Shown here: positions 43,180 to 51,138 of the stretch, piece after piece
Position numbering within the stretch: position 1 is the stretch's first letter
Layout of the letters: each line of letters opens with the position of its first letter
NCBI GenBank assembly: GCA_963815125.1
Contig: CAWFFM010000002.1
Location: forward strand, 620,001-684,000
Source of the DNA: Actinocatenispora sp963815125
GTDB taxonomy: Bacteria > Actinomycetota > Actinomycetes > Mycobacteriales > Micromonosporaceae
Length of the DNA: 64,000 bases
Direction of reading: 5' to 3'
Notes under the pieces: generated by a model
What the model saw: only the letters and a program-made list of their open reading frames with translations
Databases searched by the model: none
What the model was told of the DNA's origin: nothing
Program-made: the position numbers and the translations under genes

Positions 43180-43257
43180 ATGACCGGTGCCCGGCCGGGC
43201 ACGGTGGCGCCGACGGTGCTCGGCTACGCCGGCCGGTACGGCGTGGCAGAGCAGTGA
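43180..43257 (+). CDS. Possible 25-residue small ORF between the AsnC and GH26 genes
   Basis: ATG 43180 to TGA 43257 encodes MTGARPGTVAPTVLGYAGRY and five more residues. AGGAAGG lies almost directly before the ATG, too close for an ideal ribosome binding site. The stop overlaps a GTG at 43254 that is in frame with the GH26 lipoprotein. It could be a leader peptide or chance. No conserved family is recognised. Confidence 0.2.
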   Translation: MTGARPGTVAPTVLGYAGRYGVAEQ

Positions 43258-43268
43258 CGGAGGTCGGT

Positions 43269-44408
43269 GTGCTGGGTTGGCGGGGCGGCTTCGTACGGGC
43301 CGGGGTGCTGGTCGCGCTGCTGGCGATGGGCCTGGTCACGGTCGGTTGCGGCGCGCCGCGGACCCCGGGTACCGGGTCCCGGTCCGCCGGCCCCGTGCGT
43401 TCCGGTGCCACCCGTTCCAGCGTCGGGCATCCCGCCAGCCCGTCGGCCGGCACCGGGCGCCGGCCGGAGAGTGCCGGATCACCGTCGGCGAGGGCCGGCT
43501 GCACGGTGTCGGTGAATCTGGTGCCCTCGTGCGGGGCATGGCTGGGGATCTGGCCGCGCACCACCGCCCAGGGCACACTCACCACCGACCTGCGTGGCAA
43601 TCTGGCCAGCCTGGAGAGCAGGCTCGGTCGGCGGGTCGATCTGGTCAGCCGTTACTACGGCTGGGGTGAGCTGCCACCGGACGGTACCGACACCCACTGG
43701 CGCGACCAGCATCACCTGCTGCTCATCGACCTGCGGGCCCGTGACTTCCGCACCAACCGGTACGTGTCCTGGCGCTCCATCGCCGCCGGTGCCCATGACC
43801 GGTATCTGCGTCAGGTGGCGTACCGGTTGCGGCAGTTCGGTTCGCCGGTGTTCCTGTCGTTCAACCAGGAGCCGGAACAGGAACTGGAGCGGGGCAGCCA
43901 GGTGGCGGGCAGTGCGGCGGAGTTCGCCGCGGCGTACCGGCACATCCATGACCTGACCGTGGCCGCTGGCGCCGACAATGTGCGCTGGGTGTGGTGGGTG
44001 ATGGGGTCGATGGGCCATCTCGGCTGGTACCCGACCCTCTACCCGGGTGACCGGTACGTGGACTGGGTCAGCTACGACCCGTACGACTTCAACGCCTGTC
44101 ACCACACCCGTGCGCGCAGTGCCCGGCAGTCGGTACGTCCGTTCCTCGACTGGCTTGCGCGCAGCGGCCTGGGCACCGGCAAGCCGGTGATGCTCTCGGA
44201 GTTCGGTTCGAACGGATCCGCGCAGGGCGACTGGTACCGAGAGCTGGGCGCCGTCGTCCGAGGCGCTCCCCGGATCAGGGCGATCGTGTCCTTCAACTCG
44301 CGTACCGGCGGGTGCGACACCCGGGTGACCGCATCGGCGGACAACTGGCGCGGCTTCGCCTCGATCGCCGCCGACCCCTACTTCCAGCAGCAGGTTCCGC
44401 GCAGCTGA
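43269..44408 (+). CDS. Secreted GH26-like lipoprotein
   Basis: A 379-residue exported protein. The signal core FVRAGVLVALLAMGLVTVG is followed by Cys in the lipobox (GLVTVGC). A Pro/Ser/Gly/Arg-rich linker (about residues 27-80) leads to a GH26 TIM barrel: CGAWLGIWPRTT, SRYYGWGE, the acid/base Glu in FNQEPEQEL (about residue 203), and the nucleophile Glu in VMLSEFGSNG (about 312). GH26 enzymes cleave beta-mannans or related glucans. At the edge of a polysaccharide locus it may trim or release the polymer. GTG 43269 is chosen because GGAGG is at 43259-43263. Confidence 0.83.
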   Translation: MLGWRGGFVRAGVLVALLAMGLVTVGCGAPRTPGTGSRSAGPVRSGATRSSVGHPASPSAGTGRRPESAGSPSARAGCTVSVNLVPSCGAWLGIWPRTTAQGTLTTDLRGNLASLESRLGRRVDLVSRYYGWGELPPDGTDTHWRDQHHLLLIDLRARDFRTNRYVSWRSIAAGAHDRYLRQVAYRLRQFGSPVFLSFNQEPEQELERGSQVAGSAAEFAAAYRHIHDLTVAAGADNVRWVWWVMGSMGHLGWYPTLYPGDRYVDWVSYDPYDFNACHHTRARSARQSVRPFLDWLARSGLGTGKPVMLSEFGSNGSAQGDWYRELGAVVRGAPRIRAIVSFNSRTGGCDTRVTASADNWRGFASIAADPYFQQQVPRS

Positions 44409-44608
44409 GGCTGTCCGGCACGGCCCGTGGTCGTGCGGGTTGGTCGCCATGTGCCCACACGAATGTCCTTGTGTGATCCGGCCATCACTTTCTGTCTGCT
44501 AATTGCCTTCCGGGGTCGCCGTACCAGACACTGTCATCTTACGGACGGTGGGCGGTTAATAACCGAAAGGCCGATTCACAGGTACGGGCATGAGACGGGA
44601 GGCTGCCG
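44409..44608. promoter_or_regulatory. Intergenic region with CGGTTAATAACCG palindrome before the polysaccharide genes
   Basis: The 200 bp are notably A/T-richer than the coding DNA. CGGTTAATAACCG (44553-44565) is a 6-1-6 perfect palindrome about 44 bp ahead of the first gene's start, a plausible operator. A small stem, GCACG/CGTGC, sits near 44420-44440 and might end the GH26 transcript. No known riboswitch was recognised. Confidence 0.4.
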
Positions 44609-46615
44609 TTGTCCAGTGTCCGGTCAGAAGGGCCACTCGTGAGACACTCGCAGTACGCCCAGCCAGTGCGCCAGAACAGGCGCCAGTACCGCACCGTCGG
44701 CGCACTCCTCGGAGCCGTCGTCGCCGCGGCCGTCGTCCTCTCACCCACCAGTGCCGGGGCACAAACCGTGCCCGCCTCCGGTCCTGGCACCCTCGTCTCG
44801 GCCAACCCGGCCGACCTCACACCACACGCCCGCGACGGGGAAGCCCGAGCGTTCGCCAGGATCGGCAGCACCGTCTACGTGGGTGGCAGCTTCACCCAGG
44901 CCAAGGCAAACGGGGCGGCCAGCTGGGCCTCGCACGCCTACCTGTTCGGCTACAACGCCAGTACCGGCGCACTGTCCACCACCTTCGTACCGCAGCTCGA
45001 CGGTGCGGTGAACACGCTCGCGGTCAGTCCGAACGGCAAGCTGATCGTCGGGGGCGCGTTCCACAGCGTCAACGGCGCTTCGCGCAAGAACCTCGTGGAA
45101 CTCGATCCGGGGACCGGCGCCACCATCTCGGCCTGGACCGGCCGGTCCGACGGCGGCACCGTGCGTACCATGGCCGTCCAGGGCAACCGGCTCTACGTGG
45201 GCGGCTCGTTCCACTGGATGGACGGTGCGGCGCACGCGCTGCTGGCCCGGTTGGACGCCACCACCGGGGCGATCGACCCGAGCTTCCAGATCGACGCCAG
45301 CGTGCCCCGCGCATCCTCGGAATACGTGTGGACCCTGGCCGTGTCGCCGAACGGCGGAACGCTGGTCGCGGGCGGCAACTTCACCCAGGTCAACGGTCTG
45401 GCCCGAAACCAGGTCGTACTGGTCGACCTGACCAGCACGCCCACCGTCGCAGACTGGAGTACCCAGCGCTACGTGCCGGGTTGCTACTCCAGTTCCTTCG
45501 TCTCCTACGTCACCGACATCGACTTCTCCGACGACGGCAGCTACTTCGTCATCAGCGCCAACGGCGGTCGTGGCGACGGCGCGGACTGCGACTCGATCAC
45601 CCGGTGGGAGACCGCCGCCCGGGGTTCCGGGCTCGACCACACCTGGGTCGACTACACCGGCACCGACTCGGTCACCTCGATCGAGGCCGCGGACGGGGTC
45701 ATCTACGCTGCCGGGCACTTCCGTTGGCTCAACAACGCCAACGGAAACGACAACCCTGAGGCCGGTGCCGTCGACAGACTCGGAATCGGTGCGATGGACC
45801 CGGTCAACGGGATGCCGTTGAACTGGAACCCTCGTCGCAGCGCCGGTAACAACCTGCCGCCCGGCGGCACCGCCTGGGACTCCGACGTGGCGGTCCTGTG
45901 GCGTGGTAGCGACGGGGTCTACTTCGGACAGAACTCCGACGGCATGGGTGGGGAGTACCACGGCCGGCTGGGCATGTTCCCGCTCGCCGGCGGTCGTGCC
46001 ATCAGCACGGGCAACGCACCGACCGGAAGCACCGGCTATCTCTACCTCGGTAACGGCGATCACAAGCTCATCAAGGTCGGCTACACCAACGGAAGTCTGG
46101 GCGCACCGGTGACCAGCACACAGCCCAACCTGGTCCAGACCGGTGCGGCGTTCGTGGTCGGCGACAAGCTCTACTGGGCCCGCTACTGGGTCGCCAACGA
46201 GTTGCAGGTCTCCACGTTCAACGGGACCGTCGGGACACCCTGGATCAGCGACTACAACGACTGGTTCGAGGCAAGTTCACTCACCGGTGGCTTCGTACTG
46301 AACGGACGTCTCTACTACACCAGGTCCGGTAGCAGCCAGCTCTACTTCCGTTATCTGGAGCCGGACAGCTACGTGGTGGGCTGTACCGAATTCACCCTTC
46401 CGACCAAGAACCTGTCCTGGAGCCAGGTACGCGGAATGACCTATGTGGACGGCCACATCGTCTACGGCTCCTCCACCGGATCGTTGCGGTCGGTGCCGTT
46501 CGATGCGACCGCAACCAGTGGGTTCGCCGTGGACGGTGCATCCAGCACCCTCGTCGCGAACCCCTCGGCGGGACTCGACTGGTCCGACACGACCCTGTTC
46601 TTCGCGACGCAATGA
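44609..46615 (+). CDS. Secreted beta-propeller protein (delta-60 repeat-like)
   Basis: A 668-residue exported protein. The signal peptide includes VGALLGAVVAAAVVLSPTSA and ends near AGAQT. The mature part consists of repeated segments of roughly 50-60 residues with VYVGGSFTQ, LIVGGAFHSVNG, LYVGGSFHWMDG, LVAGGNFTQVNG and IYAAGHFRWLNN, each followed by a 'TG' turn. This is the delta-60/YVTN-like propeller pattern. Such proteins accompany polysaccharide loci in actinobacteria, role unknown. TTG 44609 has a strong GGGAGG 6 bases upstream; GTG 44639 is an alternative. Its stop codon overlaps the next ATG (ATGA). Confidence 0.87.
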   Translation: MSSVRSEGPLVRHSQYAQPVRQNRRQYRTVGALLGAVVAAAVVLSPTSAGAQTVPASGPGTLVSANPADLTPHARDGEARAFARIGSTVYVGGSFTQAKANGAASWASHAYLFGYNASTGALSTTFVPQLDGAVNTLAVSPNGKLIVGGAFHSVNGASRKNLVELDPGTGATISAWTGRSDGGTVRTMAVQGNRLYVGGSFHWMDGAAHALLARLDATTGAIDPSFQIDASVPRASSEYVWTLAVSPNGGTLVAGGNFTQVNGLARNQVVLVDLTSTPTVADWSTQRYVPGCYSSSFVSYVTDIDFSDDGSYFVISANGGRGDGADCDSITRWETAARGSGLDHTWVDYTGTDSVTSIEAADGVIYAAGHFRWLNNANGNDNPEAGAVDRLGIGAMDPVNGMPLNWNPRRSAGNNLPPGGTAWDSDVAVLWRGSDGVYFGQNSDGMGGEYHGRLGMFPLAGGRAISTGNAPTGSTGYLYLGNGDHKLIKVGYTNGSLGAPVTSTQPNLVQTGAAFVVGDKLYWARYWVANELQVSTFNGTVGTPWISDYNDWFEASSLTGGFVLNGRLYYTRSGSSQLYFRYLEPDSYVVGCTEFTLPTKNLSWSQVRGMTYVDGHIVYGSSTGSLRSVPFDATATSGFAVDGASSTLVANPSAGLDWSDTTLFFATQ

Positions 46616-47235
46616 CAGATACGAACCGCGCCGTGGATGTGCCGGCGGAACCGGGCCGCGGTCCGCTCTCCACCGGCACATCCATACGGTGGATCTCTCC
46701 CGCCCGCACCGGATGGCCGGTGCGGGCGGTCTATGCGGCCAAACGGACCTACTACCGGTTGCGCTACCGGCGTCTGACGCTCGGAACCGATGTGCAGATC
46801 CGTGGTCGGCTCAGGCTCCGGCGCGGCGTACGGGTGACGATCGGTGACCGGTGCCGGGTGAACAAACACGTACGATTCGCCGGCCCCGGCCGCATCGTGG
46901 TCGGCGCCGACGGGCTGCTCAACGACAGCTGGATCGGGTGCTGGAGCGAGATCCGGATCGGCGACAGGTGCCTGCTGTCGGACTGCCAACTGGTGGACAA
47001 CGACTTTCATCGCGTTTCCCCGCAGCGGCGCCACGACCCGCCCGGCCCGGACACCTGTGCGCCCATCACGGTCGGGGACAACGTCTGGATCGGCACCGGC
47101 GCACTCGTGCTCAAGGGTGTCCATATCGGCACCGACAGCGTCATCGGCGCAGCCACCGTGGTACGTCGTGACGTACCCGCCGGCTGCGTGGTCATCGGTA
47201 ACCCACAACAGGTGGTCAAGAGGTTCGATGAATGA
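46612..47235 (+). CDS. Left-handed beta-helix acyltransferase
   Basis: A 207-residue hexapeptide-repeat acyltransferase. The imperfect hexapeptide ladder runs from about residue 60: VQIRGRLRLRRGVRVTIGDRC, VNKHVRFAGPGRIVVGADG, then ITVGDNVWIGTGALVLKGVH and IGTDSVIGAATVV, closing with PAGCVVIGNPQQVVKRF. The end pattern is that of WcaF/maltose-O-acetyltransferase type enzymes, which transfer acetyl or similar groups to sugars. Likely role: O-acylation of the exopolysaccharide. ATG 46612 overlaps the upstream stop, and its own stop overlaps the Wzz-like start by 8 bases, so the operon is compact. Confidence 0.85.
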   Translation: MTDTNRAVDVPAEPGRGPLSTGTSIRWISPARTGWPVRAVYAAKRTYYRLRYRRLTLGTDVQIRGRLRLRRGVRVTIGDRCRVNKHVRFAGPGRIVVGADGLLNDSWIGCWSEIRIGDRCLLSDCQLVDNDFHRVSPQRRHDPPGPDTCAPITVGDNVWIGTGALVLKGVHIGTDSVIGAATVVRRDVPAGCVVIGNPQQVVKRFDE

Positions 47236-48883
47236 GCAACGGACAATGCACCCGGACGGCAACGACGAGGCACCGTCGGGGCGGGGACTCACCCTCACCG
47301 ACGTACTGACCGTGCCGCGCAGACGGTGGCGCTGGCTGGTGGCCTTCGGCATCGTCGGCACCGCCGGCGTGGCCGGCTATCTGACCCTGCTACCGGCCCG
47401 GTACACCGCCACGGCGCTGGTCACCGTCCGGCCGGTGGTCACCGATCCGTTCTCCTATCCGGGGCCGGGTGCCGACCGTGCGATCAACATGAACGCCGAG
47501 CACGGCGTCGCCACCAGCGACCGGGTGCTGCGGGCTGTCGCCGCGGCCACCGGTCAGGATGTCTCGCAGGTGGGTGACGGGCTGTCCGTCGAGGTGCCGG
47601 TCGGTGGGCAGCTGCTGCGGTTCGGCTACCGGGCGGATTCCGCAGCGCACGCGCTCACCGGCGCCAACACCGCCGCGAAGGCGTACCTGAGTGCCCGGCG
47701 TGCGGACTACGTCGACCAGCGGGACAACCAGTTGCACTCCTATGACGGGAGCCTGCACGCGCTGGAGAAGAAGGAGACCGCGGCCGAACACCGCGCCGAG
47801 CGGGAGCGCGGCGACGCCGGCACCACCGGGAGCAGCCCTGCAGACGATCAGGTACGCGCACTCAACGATCAGATCTCCCAGCTCGGTCAGGACCGGGCCC
47901 GGATCGCCGCGGTGGATCTGACCCCGGGAACGCTCACCAACCCGGCCACCCGGCCGATCCCCTCCAACCGGGATCAGGCATTGCTCTATCTGCTGGCCGG
48001 AGTGCTGGGCGGGGTCCTGCTGGGTGCGATCGCTGGGCACGCACGCGAATCGGCCGACCGGAGGGTACGCCGTGCCGGTGACGCGGTCGATGCGGCGGAC
48101 GCCCCGCTGCTGGGTACGGTCCGCCGGGGCGGACGGGTACCCGGCCGGGCACAGCGCGCGGATGTCGCCTACCTGGCGCTGGCGGTGACCGAACTCGTCG
48201 CCACCTACCACAGCCCACGGCTGATGCTGCTGTCGGCGGGCCCGGACGAGGGCCGGGCTGATCTGAGTGCCGATCTGGCTGTGGCCCTCGCCCAACAGGG
48301 CGAACGTGTCTACCTCGGCGCCGTGCTCGGCGCCGGCGACCCGTTGCATGCCCGGGTCCTGGCCAACGCGGCAGCCCGACTGGGGTCGGTGACCCCGTCT
48401 CCGGCCCCCGTACAGGCGGCCACCGGTACGAGCGCGACGGTACCGCACGTGGGCGACGTGGACGATCTTGCGGACACGGCTCAGCTGCCCGTGGTCACCA
48501 TGCCGGTGATCGCGGACGACGGCTCGGCCAGAGGAGCGGTGGCGGTGGCGGACAAGGGCGTCCGTCGCGTCGTCATCGAGCCCGGGCCACGCGCCGACGA
48601 CATCCTGGATCGCGCGCCGATCCCCCAGATCGTGGTGGGGGAGGGCACCGTCTCGGTGGGGCCGGCCGCGGCCGCACCGCCCGGCGCGCTGGTGCTGCTG
48701 GACGCTCCGCCCGCCGAGCTGGATCCCCGTGGCCTGCGTGTGCTGGGAGACGATGGCCTCGCGGTGCTGGTCGTTGCCCGGGACCGGACCCGGATCGATG
48801 CACTGCGCCGTTGTGCGCAACGGTTGCGGGCGGCCGGAAGGCGCCCTGTCGGGGTGGTACTGACCGGTGCCCGGCATGGCTGA
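47228..48883 (+). CDS. Wzz-like chain-length protein with degenerate tyrosine-kinase domain
   Basis: A 551-residue membrane protein. TM1 is about residues 33-55 (RWLVAFGIVGTAGVAGYLTL), then an extracytoplasmic region with a coiled-coil-like charged stretch (about 170-220), then TM2 at about 248-270 (LLYLLAGVLGGVLLGAIAGH). The cytoplasmic C-terminal part resembles a bacterial tyrosine kinase: LLSAGPDEGRADLSADLAVAL occupies the P-loop position, but the essential GK(S/T) is replaced by GRA. So it probably cannot bind ATP in the usual way. It likely sets polymer length as a pseudo-kinase copolymerase. ATG 47228 is coupled to the acyltransferase end. Confidence 0.83.
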   Translation: MNEQRTMHPDGNDEAPSGRGLTLTDVLTVPRRRWRWLVAFGIVGTAGVAGYLTLLPARYTATALVTVRPVVTDPFSYPGPGADRAINMNAEHGVATSDRVLRAVAAATGQDVSQVGDGLSVEVPVGGQLLRFGYRADSAAHALTGANTAAKAYLSARRADYVDQRDNQLHSYDGSLHALEKKETAAEHRAERERGDAGTTGSSPADDQVRALNDQISQLGQDRARIAAVDLTPGTLTNPATRPIPSNRDQALLYLLAGVLGGVLLGAIAGHARESADRRVRRAGDAVDAADAPLLGTVRRGGRVPGRAQRADVAYLALAVTELVATYHSPRLMLLSAGPDEGRADLSADLAVALAQQGERVYLGAVLGAGDPLHARVLANAAARLGSVTPSPAPVQAATGTSATVPHVGDVDDLADTAQLPVVTMPVIADDGSARGAVAVADKGVRRVVIEPGPRADDILDRAPIPQIVVGEGTVSVGPAAAAPPGALVLLDAPPAELDPRGLRVLGDDGLAVLVVARDRTRIDALRRCAQRLRAAGRRPVGVVLTGARHG

Positions 48884-49823
48884 CCACGCCAGCGGGGAGC
48901 CGCCGGAACGGAGTGACTACCCGCCGGTCAGTGTCGTCATCGCGACCCGGGACCGGCCCGGGTCGCTGGAGCGCGCGGTACGCGCGGTGCTCGGGCAACG
49001 CTATCCGGCGCCGGTGCAATGCGTGGTCGTCTACGACGGGGTGCCGGTACGGCGGTTGGACGTGGACTGCCCGGCGGGCCGGGAACTGCTGCTGATCGCC
49101 AACAGCCGCACCCCCGGCCTACCAGGTGGGCGTAACAGCGGCTGTGACGTGGCGAGTGGCCCGGTACTGGGTTTCTGCGACGATGACGATCGGTGGCACC
49201 CGGACAAGCTGCGCCGCCAGCTCGACGTACTGCTCGCCGCGCCGGACAGCCCGGCGGTGGCCTGCGGTATCCGGGTACAGGGTCCCGACATGGTCCGGGA
49301 CCGTCCTGGTCGCAGTACACCGGTCAGCCTGGACGATCTGCTGGCCGACCGGATCATGGAGCTGCATCCGAGCACACTGCTGGTCCGGCGTTCCGCCGTG
49401 CAGGCGGCGGGGCCGGTCGACGAGCAGATCCCGGGCGGCTACGCCGAGGACTACGAGTGGTTGTTGCGGATCGCCGCGCAGGGCCCGGTGGCGGTGGTGC
49501 CAGAACCGCTGGTCGTGGTCGAGTGGCACGGCGGTTCCTTCTTCTTCGGGCGATGGGCCGTCATCGTCGACGCGTTGCGCTACCTGCTCGCCCAGCACCC
49601 CGAGTTCGACCGCAGCCGGCGGGGCCGGGCCCGGATCCACGGACAGATCGCGTTCGCGCTCGCCTCCGCCGGCCGGCGTCGGGAAGCGCTGCGCGAGCTG
49701 CGTACCGTGCTGCGTCTGAACCCGGGGGAGAAGCGACTTGCCGCCACGGCACCGGTTCTGTTGGGCCTGGCGTCCGGGGACCGGATACTGCGGTTGGCCC
49801 AGTCGCGGGGCCGTGGTGTCTGA
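48876..49823 (+). CDS. GT2 family glycosyltransferase
   Basis: A 315-residue GT-A fold enzyme. VSVVIATRDRPGSLERAV at the start binds the nucleotide sugar. GGRNSGCDVASGPVLGFCDDDDRW (about residues 88-110, read in parts GGRNSG and CDDDD) gives the metal-binding DxD equivalent. MELHPSTLLVRR and GYAEDYEWLLRIA form the acceptor side with the catalytic acidic pair ED. It adds one sugar of the repeat unit of the exopolysaccharide. The start is uncertain: ATG 48876 or GTG 48867, both inside the end of the Wzz-like gene. Confidence 0.87.
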   Translation: MADHASGEPPERSDYPPVSVVIATRDRPGSLERAVRAVLGQRYPAPVQCVVVYDGVPVRRLDVDCPAGRELLLIANSRTPGLPGGRNSGCDVASGPVLGFCDDDDRWHPDKLRRQLDVLLAAPDSPAVACGIRVQGPDMVRDRPGRSTPVSLDDLLADRIMELHPSTLLVRRSAVQAAGPVDEQIPGGYAEDYEWLLRIAAQGPVAVVPEPLVVVEWHGGSFFFGRWAVIVDALRYLLAQHPEFDRSRRGRARIHGQIAFALASAGRRREALRELRTVLRLNPGEKRLAATAPVLLGLASGDRILRLAQSRGRGV

Positions 49824-51138
49824 GTTCGTCGATCTGCGCGGGCACCCGCTCGGCGTGGTGCTGCCCATGTGGCCGTTGTACGCGATGTTCGGGCTGGTGC
49901 CACTGTGGTGGCTGGCCGGTGCCTTCTATCTGGTGTGGCCGCTGTTCGGGTTGATCCTGCTGGCACTGGCAGCCACCCGTGGCGCGGTCCGGTTACCGGC
50001 GGGCAGTGCGTGCTGGCTGGTCTTCCTCGCGTTGGTGGCGCTCAGCGTGGTACGGATCCATCAGCCCACCGAACTGGCCAGTTCCGCGCTGCGCTTCACC
50101 TTCTACCTCACCGCCCTCGTGGTGTGTGTCTATGTGTTCACCGTGCTGCGGGACGGTACGTCGTGGCGACGGGTCAGTACGCCGCTCATGCTCTTCTGGC
50201 TGGCGCTGGTGGTGCTGGGCTGGGTGGGTGTGCTGTTGCCGGGACTGTCGATACAGACACCGGTGGAGCGGCTGCTGCCATCGGGACTGTCCTCGGCCTC
50301 CTACGTGCACGACCTGGTCCACCTGTACGGCGCCGAGCTGAGGTCCAGCGGTGCGTCCACCGCACGTCCGTCCGCGCCGTTCCCGTACACCAACAACTGG
50401 GGAAGCAGCTACGCGCTGCTGGTGCCGTGCGTACTGGCCCACCTCAGTGCAGTACGCAGGGGGCGGTTGCGGGCGCTGCTCCTGGTGTCGTTGCCGCTCT
50501 CGCTGCCACCGGCGTTCCTCACCCTGAACCGGGGGATGTTCGTCAGCCTGGGGGTGGCGCTGCTGTGTGTCGCGGTACGGGCGCTGTGGCACGGCCGCCC
50601 ACGCCTGCTGGTCAGCATCGCGGCGTTGGCCGGAGCCGGGGTCCTGCTGACCCGGCTGATCCCGATCGGTGCGTTGATCTCCCAACGCACCACGCAGAGC
50701 ACCAGCACTGCCGACCGGATGAGTCTCTACAGCGAGGTGTTGCACCGGATCGTCGACTCGCCGCTGCTCGGCTACGGCGCACCGGCCGCTGTGGACACCA
50801 CCACCGCGCAGGCCCCGCTGGGTACCCAGGGGCAGCTGTGGTTGGTGCTGTTCAGCCATGGGGTGCCGGCACTACTGGTGTTCCTGCTCTGGTTCCCGGT
50901 GGTCATCCGGGCCGGTTCACGTGATGTCTCGGCGGCCGGCATGTGGTTGACTGCGGTGCCTCTGGCCGCACTGGTCCAGCTGCCCTTCTACGGGTTGACC
51001 TACCAGAACCTCTCGGTGCTGTTCTTCGCCGCCGGACTGTCACTCGGCCGACTGGACCGGGTCGACCGGCCAGTGCACGGCACGCTCCCCGCCACCGCCA
51101 CCGCCACCGGGCGCGGCGTACCGCGGGTCGCGTCGTGA
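49813..51138 (+). CDS. O-antigen ligase/polymerase-like membrane protein
   Basis: A 441-residue integral membrane protein with about eleven hydrophobic helices. A large extracytoplasmic loop (about 155-205) contains PYTNNWGSSYALLVP, the typical segment of Wzy_C/WaaL-family proteins in actinobacteria, and NRGMFVSLGVALL follows. It should polymerise or transfer lipid-linked repeat units outside the membrane. GTG 49813 overlaps the previous stop codon; the next gene begins with a GTGA overlap. It is the only polymerase candidate in the locus. Confidence 0.87.
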   Translation: MVSEFVDLRGHPLGVVLPMWPLYAMFGLVPLWWLAGAFYLVWPLFGLILLALAATRGAVRLPAGSACWLVFLALVALSVVRIHQPTELASSALRFTFYLTALVVCVYVFTVLRDGTSWRRVSTPLMLFWLALVVLGWVGVLLPGLSIQTPVERLLPSGLSSASYVHDLVHLYGAELRSSGASTARPSAPFPYTNNWGSSYALLVPCVLAHLSAVRRGRLRALLLVSLPLSLPPAFLTLNRGMFVSLGVALLCVAVRALWHGRPRLLVSIAALAGAGVLLTRLIPIGALISQRTTQSTSTADRMSLYSEVLHRIVDSPLLGYGAPAAVDTTTAQAPLGTQGQLWLVLFSHGVPALLVFLLWFPVVIRAGSRDVSAAGMWLTAVPLAALVQLPFYGLTYQNLSVLFFAAGLSLGRLDRVDRPVHGTLPATATATGRGVPRVAS

